In this document: positions 43,484 through 52,088 of the stretch, one piece after another
How positions within the stretch are numbered: position 1 is the stretch's first letter
Layout: the number at the start of each line of letters is the position of its first letter
Assembly (NCBI RefSeq): GCF_014489615.1
Contig: NZ_CP060825.1
Location: 6,246,001-6,310,000, forward strand
Direction: 5' to 3'
Origin: Streptomyces genisteinicus
GTDB taxonomy: Bacteria > Actinomycetota > Actinomycetes > Streptomycetales > Streptomycetaceae
DNA length: 64,000 nt
Translations under genes and position numbers: made by a program
The notes under the pieces: model-generated
Seen by the model: the letters and a program-made list of their open reading frames with translations, nothing else
Database searches by the model: none
Told to the model about the DNA's origin: nothing

Positions 43484-46174
43484 GTGGTGGTGACCGTCGT
43501 GGCGGTGCGTGAAGACGCCGGGTCGAGGCGCGTCCGTACGGGTACGGACCCCTCCGGCGCGCCGTTCCTGCGGGCCCGGCTCTCCCTGCCCACCGTGCCC
43601 GCGACCTTCCTGCGCAGGCAGCGCCTGGTCCACGCCCTCGACGAGGCGTCCACGGTCCCGCTGACCGTCGTCAACGGCTCGGCGGGGGCGGGCAAGACAC
43701 TGCTCGTCGCCGACTGGGCCGCCGGTCTCGGCCTCCCGGTCGCCTGGATGACGTGCGACGCCGCGGACCGGGCGCCCGGCATGTTCTGGGCGTACCTGCG
43801 GGAGGCCCTGCGCGGCGCAGACGGCACCGCCGTGCCGGGTGTCCGCTGTCCCGCGGAAGCCGGCCGGGTGGACCGCGGGCTGCTCGCCCGGCTCGCGATC
43901 GCGCTCGCCGACCGGGAGCGTCCCGTCGTCCTGGTGCTCGACGAGTTCGACCGGGTGACCGCCCCCGAGATCGCGGAGCAGCTCGGCTTCGTCCTGCACA
44001 ACGCCGGCCCCGGGCTGCGGCTCGTGCTGGTCACCCGCAGCGAGCCGCTGCTGCCCATGCACCGGTACCGGGCCTCCGGCGAGATGGCGGAGATCCGCAA
44101 CGCCGACCTCGCCTTCACCGAGGCCGAGGCCGGTGAACTCCTCACCCTGCACGGGCTGTCCCTGCCCGGCAGCACCGTGGACGGCCTGGTCCGCCGCACG
44201 GGGGGATGGGCGGCCGGAATCCGGCTCTGCGCCCTGGCCGCCCGGCAGCGTCCCGACGCCGAGTCCTATCTGAAGGAGTTCGAGGCCGGCCGCAGCACCG
44301 TCGCCGACTTCCTGCTCGCCGAGGTGCTCGACGGACAGCCGCCCGAGCGGCAGGAACTCCTCCTCCGGGTCAGCGTCCTCGACCGGTTCCGCCCCGAGCT
44401 CGTGAACGCCCTGACGCTGCGCACCGACGCCGAGGCCGCCCTCGCCGCCCTGCACCGGGAGAACGCCTTCGTCCAGCACCTCGACCACTCCTGGTACAGC
44501 CTGCACCCGCTGTTCGCGGAGATCCTCCGGGTCCACCTGCGCGAACGCCGCCCCGGCCTGGAACCGGAACTGAGGCGCCGGGCGGCGCGCTGGCTGCACC
44601 GGTCCGGCGCGCTCGCCGAAGCGCTCGCCCAGGGCGCGGCCGCCGGCGACTGGGAGTTCACGGCCGGCGCCCTCGTCGACGACCTCGCGCTCGGGCAGCT
44701 CTTCACCGGCCTGCGGGCCCAGCACCTCTCCGGCCTCTTCGCGGGCATGGACCCGCGGGCAGCCGGTGCCGCCCCGGAGCTCGTCCGGGCCGCCCTCGAC
44801 CTGTCGCGCCGCGACGTCGCCCACGGCCTGGCCCGTCTGCGGCGCGCGGAGGGGACTCTGCTCGCCGACGGCGGGGACCGGAGGCCGGCCGCCCTCCTCG
44901 GCTGCGCGCTGCTGGAGGCGCTCGCCGCACGGCTGACCGGTTCGCCGGACGCCGCCGAGCAGGCGGTGCGGACGGCGGAGGAGGTGTGGCGGGAGGTGCC
45001 GGCGCAGCTGCTCGACGCGCACCCGGAACTGAGCGCCCTGCTCCTGACCCATCTGGGCTCCGCCCGCCTGTGGGCCGGCCGCTTCGACGCCGCGCGGGCG
45101 GCCCTGACGCCCGTCGTCGCCTGCCCGCCGTCGGCCGCGACCGCCCTGCCGCGGCTGGAGGCGCTCGGCATGCTCGCCCTCGTCGACCATCTGACGGGCT
45201 GGAACGACCGGGCCCGGCACAAGGCGCTCGCGGCGGCCGGGGAGGCGGAGCGCCAGGGGCTGCCCGCGGGGTCCGGCCCCCTCGCGGGGCGGCTGGTCCT
45301 CGCCGCCGTGAGCGTCGAACGCGACGAACTCGACCGCGCCGAGGACCTCCTCGACGCCACCGCGGACGAGCCCGCGCCCGCCGGCGACCCCGTGACCGCC
45401 GCATTCGAGGCCGTCGTACGGGGACGCCTGCGGCTCGCCCGGGGCGACGTGCACGGCGCGCGGGTGCCGGCCGTCCCCGCCGCCGTGCCCTCGCCCTGGG
45501 CCGAGGAGCACGCCGCCCTGGTGACCGCCGCCGCCCACCTCGCCCGGGGCAGGGCGGACCAGGCCCTCACGGCCCTCCAGGACGCCCCGCGCGACCGGAC
45601 GGCCTGCGCGGTCGAGACGGCGAGGGCGCTGCTGGTGGCGGGCCGGGCGGACGAGGCACGGGAGCTGATCGAGCACCTGCCCCGGGCGGAGCGGCAGGGT
45701 CCCGCCGTGACCGTGCGCATCGCGCTGGTGCGGGCCCAGGCCGCCCACCGGGCCGGTGACACCGGCGCCGCCCGCCGGCTGGTGGCCCAGGCCCTGCTCG
45801 ACGCCCGGCGCGAGCAGCTGCGGCGCCCGTTCCTGGAGGCCGGCCCCTGGATCCGGCCCCTGCTCCGGAACAGCCCCCGGCTCCACGGCCTCGCCGAGGG
45901 CTGGCTGACCGCGCCCGCCGGCACCGGCGCGCGGGCCGTGAGCCGCCCCGCCGCCGAGCGGCCGCCGGCACCGCTCGTCGCGGAGAGGCTGAGCGGGCGC
46001 GAACGCGAGGTGCTGGAACGGCTCGCCCGGATGCTCTCCACGCAGGAGATCGCCGAGGACCTCCACGTGTCCGTGAACACCGTGAAGACCCACCTCAAGA
46101 GCGTCTACCGCAAGCTCGGGGTCGGCCGGCGGGCCGAAGCGGTCCGCCGGGCCCGCGACCTGCGGCTGCTCTGA
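43484..46174 (+). CDS. Large ATP-binding LuxR-family regulator (LAL/MalT type)
   Basis: An 896-aa STAND-type transcription activator. An N-terminal ATPase module has Walker A NGSAGAGKT at about residues 63-71 and Walker B VVLVLDEFD at about 147. A long helical TPR-like sensor region follows (about 350-820). The C-terminal LuxR helix-turn-helix is at about 830-890 (LSGREREVLERLARMLSTQE, VSVNTVKTHLKSVYRKLGVG). Several GTG codons (43484, 43487, 43499, 43505) could be the start and no ribosome site is decisive. It lies upstream of an MFS exporter and a series of membrane-protein genes and may control them; the signal is unknown. Confidence 0.9.
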   Translation: MVVTVVAVREDAGSRRVRTGTDPSGAPFLRARLSLPTVPATFLRRQRLVHALDEASTVPLTVVNGSAGAGKTLLVADWAAGLGLPVAWMTCDAADRAPGMFWAYLREALRGADGTAVPGVRCPAEAGRVDRGLLARLAIALADRERPVVLVLDEFDRVTAPEIAEQLGFVLHNAGPGLRLVLVTRSEPLLPMHRYRASGEMAEIRNADLAFTEAEAGELLTLHGLSLPGSTVDGLVRRTGGWAAGIRLCALAARQRPDAESYLKEFEAGRSTVADFLLAEVLDGQPPERQELLLRVSVLDRFRPELVNALTLRTDAEAALAALHRENAFVQHLDHSWYSLHPLFAEILRVHLRERRPGLEPELRRRAARWLHRSGALAEALAQGAAAGDWEFTAGALVDDLALGQLFTGLRAQHLSGLFAGMDPRAAGAAPELVRAALDLSRRDVAHGLARLRRAEGTLLADGGDRRPAALLGCALLEALAARLTGSPDAAEQAVRTAEEVWREVPAQLLDAHPELSALLLTHLGSARLWAGRFDAARAALTPVVACPPSAATALPRLEALGMLALVDHLTGWNDRARHKALAAAGEAERQGLPAGSGPLAGRLVLAAVSVERDELDRAEDLLDATADEPAPAGDPVTAAFEAVVRGRLRLARGDVHGARVPAVPAAVPSPWAEEHAALVTAAAHLARGRADQALTALQDAPRDRTACAVETARALLVAGRADEARELIEHLPRAERQGPAVTVRIALVRAQAAHRAGDTGAARRLVAQALLDARREQLRRPFLEAGPWIRPLLRNSPRLHGLAEGWLTAPAGTGARAVSRPAAERPPAPLVAERLSGREREVLERLARMLSTQEIAEDLHVSVNTVKTHLKSVYRKLGVGRRAEAVRRARDLRLL

Positions 46175-46257
46175 GGCGGGAGCGGTACGGGACGCCCCGC
46201 TGCGACGGCCGGGAACGGGGCGTGCGGCGGCAGGGCGGTGCGGCGGCGGCTCGGAGT

Positions 46258-46322
46258 GTGGGTCGGCGGGGTGTGCGGCGGCTCGGGGGTCGTGGGTCGG
46301 CGGGGTGTGCGGCGGCTCGGGG
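46258..46322. repeat. Exact 31-bp direct repeat
   Basis: Two identical 31-base copies (46258-46288 and 46292-46322, period 34) lie between the LuxR regulator and the MFS gene. They might be regulator binding sites or slippage products. Confidence 0.75.
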
Positions 46323-46359
46323 CGGTCCCGGACGCCGGGGGCCCGGCCCGGTGCGCGTC

Positions 46360-46376
46360 TCGCCCCCGGAGGGTGA
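46360..46376 (+). promoter_or_regulatory. Shared inverted repeat, copy 1 (TCGCCC-N5-GGGTGA)
   Basis: One mismatch from TCACCC-N5-GGGTGA. It ends 94 bases before the MFS start codon and belongs to a set of four sites in this region with similar spacing. Confidence 0.5.
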
Positions 46377-46470
46377 GGCGGACGGCCCCCGGACCTGATG
46401 CCATGGGCGGCAGGACCGGGCCGCGCCCGGACACGGGCGGGTCCCCGCGACGCACGGCGAGGTGGACTCG

Positions 46471-48093
46471 GTGAGACGGTGGCACGCGCTGATCGTGCTC
46501 GGGACGGCGCAGTTCCTGATGGTGCTGGACACCTCGGTCATGAACGTGTCCATCAGCCGCCTGGTCGAGGACTTCGACACCGAGGTGACCGCCATCCAGG
46601 CCGTCATCACGCTGTACGCCCTGGTCATGGCCGCGTTCATGATCACCGGTGGCCGGCTCGGGGACATCTTCGGCCGCCGCCGCGTCTTCCTCACCGGCAT
46701 GGCCGTGTACGGCACGGGCTCCGCGGTGACGGCGGCGGCGCCCACGCTCGGCGTCCTGGCCCTCGGCTGGTCCGTCGTCGAGGGGATCGGCGCCGCCCTG
46801 GTGCTGCCGAACATGGCGGCCCTGGTGGCCGAGTCCTACCGCGGCCGGGACCGCACGGTCGCCTACGGGGTGATCGGCGGACTGGCCGGGGCCGGTATCG
46901 CCGTCGGCCCGCTGCTGGGCGGCTGGACGACGACCTACCTCACCTGGCGGCTGGTGTTCGTCGGCGAGGTCGTCGTCGTGCTTGCCGTGCTCGCCTTCCG
47001 CGGGGCGATCGCGGAACGGCCGCCGGCCGGCCGCGCCCCCCGCCTGGACGCGGTGGGCGCCGTGCTCTCCGCCGCCGGTCTGGGGCTCGGGGTGCTCGGC
47101 GTACTCCAGAGCGGCACCTGGGGCTGGGTGGAGCCCCGGAACGCCCCGTTCACCGTCCTGGGCTTCGCCCCGACCCTCTTCGTGATCGCCGCCGGAGCCG
47201 TCGTCCTGGCGGCCTTCCGGTCCTGGGAACGGCGCCGCGAGGCCCGGGGCGCGGACCCCCTGGTGCATCTCTCCCTGCTGGGCAGGCCGGCCCTGCGCGC
47301 GGGGCTGACGACGCTGCTGAACCAGAACCTCATCCTGCTGGGCCTGTTCTTCGCCATCCCCCTCTACCTCCAGGTCGTGCAGGGTTTCGACGCCTTCGAG
47401 ACCGGGCTGAGGCTGCTGCCCGTCTCCGTCACCATGCTCGCCGCCTCCCTGGCCGGCGCCCGCCTCGGGCGGCGGGCGGGCCCGCGCCGGGTGGTCCGCT
47501 TCGCCCTGCTGACGCTCCTCGCCTCGGTGGTGTGGCTGCTGGCCGCCATCGACCCGGTGATCGACGACGGGCCGTTCCTGGGCGCCATGGGCCTGCTCGG
47601 CGCCGGAATGGGGCTGCTCGCCTCGCAGCTCGGCGGCGTCGTGCAGTCCGGCGCGGGTGAAGGCGAGCGCAGCGAGGTGGGCGGGCTGCAGTTCACCGCC
47701 CAGAACCTGGGCTCCGCGCTCGGCACGGCCTTCATCGGGTCCCTCCTCGTCGGAGCCCTGGCCACGGCCTTCACCACACGGGTCGAGGACGACCCGCGGA
47801 TCTCGGAGCAGGCCCGGCAGGCGACCGGTGTCGCGCTGGAGGCGGGAGTCGCCTTCGTCCCCACCGGCCAGGTGCGCGCTGCGGCCGAGCGCGCCGGGCT
47901 GCCACCGGACGAGGTGGACGCGCTCACCGACTCCTACGCGTCGGCCCAGCTCGACGGCCTGCGGGCGGGCATCCTCGCGGCCGGGGGCATCACGCTGGCG
48001 AGCTTCCTGGTCACCGGAAGACTGCCGGCCGGCCGCTCCGGGCAGGGCGGCGAAGCGGCGGAAGCACGCCCCGGTACGCCCGATCACCCGTGA
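46471..48093 (+). CDS. MFS drug exporter (DHA2 / EmrB-QacA type)
   Basis: A 540-aa proton-driven exporter with about 14 transmembrane helices. Signatures include FLMVLDTSVMNVSISRLVED in the first helix, GGRLGDIFGRRRVFLTGM at about residue 65 (motif A) and GAGIAVGPLLGGWTT at about 145 (motif C of antiporters). The GTG at 46471 is chosen because GAGG stands eight bases upstream; a GTG at 46462 overlaps that site. It is downstream of the LAL regulator, a usual arrangement for regulated efflux pumps. Substrate unknown. Confidence 0.92.
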   Translation: MRRWHALIVLGTAQFLMVLDTSVMNVSISRLVEDFDTEVTAIQAVITLYALVMAAFMITGGRLGDIFGRRRVFLTGMAVYGTGSAVTAAAPTLGVLALGWSVVEGIGAALVLPNMAALVAESYRGRDRTVAYGVIGGLAGAGIAVGPLLGGWTTTYLTWRLVFVGEVVVVLAVLAFRGAIAERPPAGRAPRLDAVGAVLSAAGLGLGVLGVLQSGTWGWVEPRNAPFTVLGFAPTLFVIAAGAVVLAAFRSWERRREARGADPLVHLSLLGRPALRAGLTTLLNQNLILLGLFFAIPLYLQVVQGFDAFETGLRLLPVSVTMLAASLAGARLGRRAGPRRVVRFALLTLLASVVWLLAAIDPVIDDGPFLGAMGLLGAGMGLLASQLGGVVQSGAGEGERSEVGGLQFTAQNLGSALGTAFIGSLLVGALATAFTTRVEDDPRISEQARQATGVALEAGVAFVPTGQVRAAAERAGLPPDEVDALTDSYASAQLDGLRAGILAAGGITLASFLVTGRLPAGRSGQGGEAAEARPGTPDHP

Positions 48094-48119
48094 CGGGCCG
48101 GTACGCGCCGGGGGCCGGG

Positions 48120-48136
48120 TCACCTGCGCGGGGTGA
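48120..48136 (+). promoter_or_regulatory. Shared inverted repeat, copy 2 (TCACCT-N5-GGGTGA)
   Basis: One mismatch from TCACCC-N5-GGGTGA, ending 79 bases before the next start codon. Confidence 0.5.
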
Positions 48137-48215
48137 GGCGGCGACCGGTCGGGCGGCGGACGATCGAGGACTGGGGGACGCCGGCCCGGAGGGAGAGCAG
48201 TGGGAGGAACGGCCC

Positions 48216-48413
48216 ATGCGCTACGAGTTCCGCATCGACGGAGACATCTCGGAGACCCTGGCCAAGGGCTTCCCGGAGCTGGAGCACGTCGTCATGGCCG
48301 GGCAGACCGTCCTCTACGGGCAGGTCCTCGACGAGGCCCACGTCTACGGGCTGCTCGCGCGCTTCCAGGCGCTGGGGCTGCGGCTGGCCGAGATGCGCAG
48401 ACTGCCGGAGTGA
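48216..48413 (+). CDS. Small conserved protein, 65 aa
   Basis: A 65-aa cytoplasmic protein with strong coding signals: GGGAGGAAC site and an ATG at the right distance. The sequence MRYEFRIDGDISETL, then FPELEHVVMAGQTVLYGQVL, suggests a compact beta-alpha-beta ferredoxin-like fold in which a strand, a helix (AHVYGLLARFQALGL) and a final strand alternate. I recall similar small proteins in Streptomyces but no named function. Confidence 0.78.
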   Translation: MRYEFRIDGDISETLAKGFPELEHVVMAGQTVLYGQVLDEAHVYGLLARFQALGLRLAEMRRLPE

Positions 48414-48503
48414 GCGATCCGGCCCCGGCGGCCCGCCCCGGGCCCTGTTCCTGCCCGCCCCCGCCCGGTTCCGGCCCGCACGGGCGGCCCGGCCTGCCGA
48501 CAC

Positions 48504-48581
48504 GCCCCGCCGCCCCGTCCCGCCCGGCAGACACGCCCCACCACCCCGTCCTGCCCCGCCGCCCCGTCCCGCCCGGCAGAC
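48504..48581. repeat. Exact 29-bp direct repeat
   Basis: Two identical 29-base copies (48504-48532 and 48553-48581, period 49) of a CGCCCCGTCCCGCCCGGCAG-containing sequence precede the third inverted repeat and the HdeD gene. Confidence 0.75.
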
Positions 48582-48608
48582 CCGGATCACCCGTCGCGGG
48601 TGATCCGG
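48582..48608 (+). promoter_or_regulatory. Shared inverted repeat, copy 3 (TCACCC-N5-GGGTGA, perfect)
   Basis: The core TCACCCGTCGCGGGTGA (48587-48603) sits in a longer perfect 12-bp palindrome with a 3-base centre (48582-48608). The core ends 102 bases before the HdeD start. A terminator is possible, but the conserved core and spacing favour an operator. Confidence 0.6.
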
Positions 48609-48705
48609 ACGCGCCGGCCGCGGGGCACGCTTCCAGAGGGTGGCCGCCGTGCCGTCCCGCCGGCGGCCCCGCCGGCAACCGGGCGACATCACGTGAGGAG
48701 GAGCC

Positions 48706-49344
48706 ATGACCGCATCGCGTGACGCCGGGCCGGCGGCCGGCCGGGACACACGGGCCGGCGGGACGGCGGAGGCCGCCCCGCCCGGCGAACTGCTGGGCAG
48801 GGTCGGCGCATCGTGGACCTGGCTGCTGGGATCGGCACTGGTCTCGCTCGTACCGGGCGTCATGATCCTCGCCTGGCCCGACGGCACCCTGCACGTGCTC
48901 GGTGTGGTGACCGGCCTCTACCTGCTGGTGGCCGGCGGCTTCCGCTTCGTCGCCGCCTTCGCACAGGAACGCGGCCAGCGGACCCCGGGGCTGCTGATGG
49001 CGGTGGTGTACGTGCTGGCCGGGGTGCTCTGCCTGCGGCACCCCCTGCAGACCGTCACCGCGCTCTCGCTGATCGTCGGACTGGTCTGGCTGGTCACCGG
49101 CATGCTCACCCTCTACACGGCCCTTGCCGCCGACCGTCTGCCCCACCGGGGCTTCGTCGTCGGCGCGGGCGCGCTCGGCATCGTCGCCGGGATCGTGGTG
49201 CTGGCCCTGCCCGCCGAGTCGGCGCTCTTCCTGATCCGGCTGCTGGGCCTGTGGCTGATCCTCCTCGGCCTGGTCGAGCTGGGCCTCGCCCTCGCCTGGC
49301 GGGCCGCCTCCCGCCGGGCGGCGGCGGTCCCGCCCGCCGGCTGA
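48706..49344 (+). CDS. HdeD-family (DUF308) membrane protein
   Basis: A 212-aa integral membrane protein with about six transmembrane helices from residue 38 on, in pairs, as in the acid-resistance protein HdeD. Typical stretches are LVPGVMILAWPDGTLHVLGV and LLMAVVYVLAGVLCLRHP. A polar N-terminus of about 35 residues is cytoplasmic. The ATG has GTGAGGAGG upstream. It probably supports membrane or pH stress tolerance; only the fold is evident. Confidence 0.88.
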   Translation: MTASRDAGPAAGRDTRAGGTAEAAPPGELLGRVGASWTWLLGSALVSLVPGVMILAWPDGTLHVLGVVTGLYLLVAGGFRFVAAFAQERGQRTPGLLMAVVYVLAGVLCLRHPLQTVTALSLIVGLVWLVTGMLTLYTALAADRLPHRGFVVGAGALGIVAGIVVLALPAESALFLIRLLGLWLILLGLVELGLALAWRAASRRAAAVPPAG

Positions 49345-49513
49345 CGCGCCGGGGCGCCGGGGCGGGAGTCGCAGGGCCGGCCGCGGTACGGGGACACGCG
49401 GGGGACGGGCGGGCGAGCCACGGGGGCCACCGGGGAGGACGCGCGCCGGGACGGCCGGTCCCCGGCCGGGGACCGGCCGCCCGCCCGGCGGGCAGGAAGG
49501 CCGAGGAGACGCC

Positions 49514-50872
49514 ATGCTCCCGAACCAGCACCCCGGTCCCGCCGCCCCGGGCGGCCCGGACGGCACCGACGGCGTCGTGCTCACACCGGAGGAGCACGCC
49601 GAGTACCGCAGGCTCCGGGGCGCCGCCGCCGTCCACCACCGCAGGGCCCGCTGGACCGGCGCGTCCCTGCTGCTCGTCGTCGCCCTGCTGCTGTCGCCGC
49701 TGGCGGTCGTCGCCGCCTGGGTGGACAGCGAGGTCTCCGACACCGGCCGCTACGTGCAGACCGTCGCTCCGCTCGCGTCGGACCCGGCGGTGCAGGCGGC
49801 CGTCACCGACCGGCTGACCGGACGCGTCGTGGAGAACGTCGACGTCGAGGCGGTCACCGCCGCCCTGAGCGGCGCGCTCGCCGACGCGGGGGCGCCCCCG
49901 GCGGTCGTCGACCGCTCGCAGGCGCTCGCCGGTCCGCTGAGCGCGGCGGTGACGAACGTGGTGCACGGCGTCGTGGACCGCGTCGTGACGGGCGACGTCT
50001 TCGCCGCCGTCTGGGAGACGGCCAACAGGCGGGCCCACGCCGCGGTCGTCGCCATGCTCACCGGCGGCGACGGGGGCGCCCTCAGCACGCAGGGCGACAC
50101 CGTGCGGCTGGACCTCGGCCCCGTGGTCGACGAGGTCACGGAACGGCTCGCCGACGCCGGGTTCGAGAAGGCCGCGGCGATCCCCGCCCCCGACCGGCAG
50201 ATCACCCTCTTCGAGACCGAGAAGCTGTCCGAGGCCCAGGCCGCCGTGCGGGTGCTGGACGTGATGGGCACCTGGCTGCCCGTGCTGACGGTCGCGGTCG
50301 CCGCCCTCGCCGTGTGGACCGCGCCCGCCCACCGGACGATGCTGCTCGTCACGGCCGCGGGCACCGGCGTGGCGATGGTCGTGCTGCTGGTCGGGCTCGC
50401 CGTCGTGCGGCGCGTCTACCTGGACGCCGTGCCCGCCTCGTCGGTGCCCCCGGACGCCGCCGCGGCGATCTACGACACCTTCGTCCGCTTCCTGCGGGAC
50501 AGCACCCGCACCCTGCTCGTCGTCGCCGTGATCACCGCGCTCGCCGCGTACCTGTACGGACCCGGGCGGACCGCCCGCGCGGTGCGGTCCCTGGCCGGAC
50601 GCTCCGCCGCGGCCGCCGGGCGCGCCCTCGAACGCGGCGGGGTCCGCACCGGCCCGAGCGGACGGTGGCTGCACGCCCACCGGCCGTGGACCACCGGAGC
50701 CGTTCTCGCCGCGGCCGTCCTGACGCTGCTGCTGTGGAACCACCCCACCGTCGCCGCGGTCGCCCTGGTGCTCTGCGTCGTCCTGGCCGTCCTCGCGCTG
50801 CTGGCCGTGCTGGCGGAGGCCCGGGGGCGGGCCCCGGCCGCCGCCGGGGCGGGTCACGGTGCCGGCCCCTGA
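49514..50872 (+). CDS. Conserved integral membrane protein, 452 aa
   Basis: A membrane protein of unknown function. A cytoplasmic N-terminus of about 48 residues leads to transmembrane helix 1 (SLLLVVALLLSPLAVVAAW). A large extracytoplasmic domain (about 70-260) follows, with VSDTGRYVQTVAPLASDPAV and many short helices, and then about four more transmembrane helices (from 258 to 440). The organisation is conserved in Streptomyces as far as I recall. The ATG has GAGGAGA upstream. It lies among other small membrane-protein genes that share an inverted repeat. Confidence 0.82.
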   Translation: MLPNQHPGPAAPGGPDGTDGVVLTPEEHAEYRRLRGAAAVHHRRARWTGASLLLVVALLLSPLAVVAAWVDSEVSDTGRYVQTVAPLASDPAVQAAVTDRLTGRVVENVDVEAVTAALSGALADAGAPPAVVDRSQALAGPLSAAVTNVVHGVVDRVVTGDVFAAVWETANRRAHAAVVAMLTGGDGGALSTQGDTVRLDLGPVVDEVTERLADAGFEKAAAIPAPDRQITLFETEKLSEAQAAVRVLDVMGTWLPVLTVAVAALAVWTAPAHRTMLLVTAAGTGVAMVVLLVGLAVVRRVYLDAVPASSVPPDAAAAIYDTFVRFLRDSTRTLLVVAVITALAAYLYGPGRTARAVRSLAGRSAAAAGRALERGGVRTGPSGRWLHAHRPWTTGAVLAAAVLTLLLWNHPTVAAVALVLCVVLAVLALLAVLAEARGRAPAAAGAGHGAGP

Positions 50873-50906
50873 CGCCCCGGCCACCCCGGGCCGGGGGCGT
50901 CCCGTC

Positions 50907-50923
50907 TCACCCGTGCCGGGTGA
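50907..50923 (+). promoter_or_regulatory. Shared inverted repeat, copy 4 (TCACCC-N5-GGGTGA, perfect)
   Basis: TCACCCGTGCCGGGTGA ends 78 bases before the SHOCT-gene ATG. A separate 8-bp hairpin CCCCGGCC/GGCCGGGG (50875-50896) just upstream may terminate the preceding gene. Confidence 0.6.
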
Positions 50924-51001
50924 GGCCCGGACCGTGTGGCGTGCGCACGCTGAGAGCGGGACACCCCCGGACATCCGGTCCCGCCGGAACGGAGGAGCAC
51001 G

Positions 51002-51475
51002 ATGAGCACGCACCTCGCCTACGACTTCCCGTTGCTGAGCATGTTCTGGACCATGCTGTGGTTCTTCCTGTGGGTCATGTGGTTCGTCCTGCTCTTCCGG
51101 ATCATCGGCGACGTCTTCCGCGACGACTCCCTGAGCGGCTGGGGCAAGACGGGCTGGCTGCTCTTCGTGGTCCTGCTGCCCTTCGTCGGGGTCTTCGTCT
51201 ACGTCATCGCCCGCGGCAAGGGCATGGGAGCCCGGGACGCCGCCCACGTGCGTGCCCGGCAGAAGGCCTTCGACGACTACGTGCGCGAGACGGCGGGAGC
51301 CCCCGCCGCAGGCAGCAGCGTCGACGAACTCGCCCGACTGGCGGAGATCCGCGACCGGGGAGCACTCTCGGACGAGGAGTTCCGCCGGGCCAAGGAACTG
51401 GTCCTCAGCGGCGGCCGCGCCCCGGCCGGCGGCACACCGGCCGCGGGCACCGGCTCCGGCGCCGCCGGCGTCTGA
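51002..51475 (+). CDS. PLDc_N-like membrane protein with C-terminal SHOCT domain
   Basis: A 157-aa protein. Two transmembrane helices (about residues 14-36 and 51-72; WGKTGWLLFVVLLPFVGVFV matches the phospholipase D N-terminal membrane motif) are followed by a charged helix and a SHOCT domain at about 100-135 (ELARLAEIRDRGALSDEEFRR). SHOCT domains are short oligomerisation modules common in bacterial membrane-stress proteins. The ATG has GGAGGAG upstream. It is followed by another small membrane protein 58 bases away. Confidence 0.88.
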   Translation: MSTHLAYDFPLLSMFWTMLWFFLWVMWFVLLFRIIGDVFRDDSLSGWGKTGWLLFVVLLPFVGVFVYVIARGKGMGARDAAHVRARQKAFDDYVRETAGAPAAGSSVDELARLAEIRDRGALSDEEFRRAKELVLSGGRAPAGGTPAAGTGSGAAGV

Positions 51476-51533
51476 CCACTTGCGCGGGACGGACATCCGA
51501 CCACCGGCGCAGGAGAGAAAGGCAGGAAGCACG

Positions 51534-51989
51534 ATGGCCACAGCACACACCCCGCACACCGCTCACACGTCGTCGCAGACCGCACGGACGCCTCGCACGT
51601 CCACGGCGAAGCAGGAGTGGGCAGCGGGCCTGACGGTGTTCGGCGCCGTCATGCTCATGATCGTCGGAGTGCTCGACATCTTCCGCGGCATCATGGCGAT
51701 CGCCGAGGACGAGGTCTTCGTCACCACACCCGACTACGTCTTCCAGTTCGACCTCACGGGCTGGGGCTGGATCCATCTCTTCCTGGGGATCGCCGCCGTC
51801 CTGGTCGGCGCCGGCCTCTTCTCGGCGGCGCTCTGGGCGCGCATCGCAGGCGTCGCCGTCGCCGGGTTCATCATCCTCGCCAACTTCCTCTCGCTGCCGT
51901 ACTACCCGGTGTGGTCGGTCGTCGCGATCGCGATCTCCGGCTTCATCATCTGGGCGCTGTGCGTCACGAAGAAGGAGGACCTGGACTGA
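51534..51989 (+). CDS. DUF7144-like membrane protein
   Basis: A 151-aa protein with four transmembrane helices between residues 30 and 145, after a Thr/His-rich cytoplasmic N-terminus. The segment WAAGLTVFGAVMLMIVGVLD and FDLTGWGWIHLFLGIAAVLV are characteristic of a family often found beside SHOCT and HdeD genes. Last gene of its transcription unit; two extreme hairpins follow within 15 and 52 bases of the stop. Confidence 0.85.
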   Translation: MATAHTPHTAHTSSQTARTPRTSTAKQEWAAGLTVFGAVMLMIVGVLDIFRGIMAIAEDEVFVTTPDYVFQFDLTGWGWIHLFLGIAAVLVGAGLFSAALWARIAGVAVAGFIILANFLSLPYYPVWSVVAIAISGFIIWALCVTKKEDLD

Positions 51990-52002
51990 CGGGCTGACTG
52001 GC

Positions 52003-52036
52003 CTGCGTGTCGGCGGCCGCGGCCGCCGACACGCAG
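52003..52036 (+). terminator. Perfect 34-base palindrome terminator
   Basis: CTGCGTGTCGGCGGCCG is followed immediately by its exact complement: 17 bp with no unpaired centre. It lies 14 bases after the stop of the last membrane-protein gene. Confidence 0.85.
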
Positions 52037-52040
52037 CTCC

Positions 52041-52088
52041 CCGCGTCCCCCTGCGGCCGGCGCACACGCCGGCCGCAGGGGGACGCGG
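52041..52088 (+). terminator. Perfect 22-bp hairpin terminator
   Basis: A 22-bp perfect stem (52041-52062 with 52067-52088) and CACA loop start four bases after the previous palindrome. Together they make an unusually strong double terminator at the border of the pentalenolactone cluster. Confidence 0.85.

Noticed and set aside
48582..48608. Simple terminator after the 65-aa protein gene
   Set aside because: The 12-bp palindrome could terminate, but its core recurs in three other upstream regions at similar distances, so an operator is the better explanation. Both functions may coexist.
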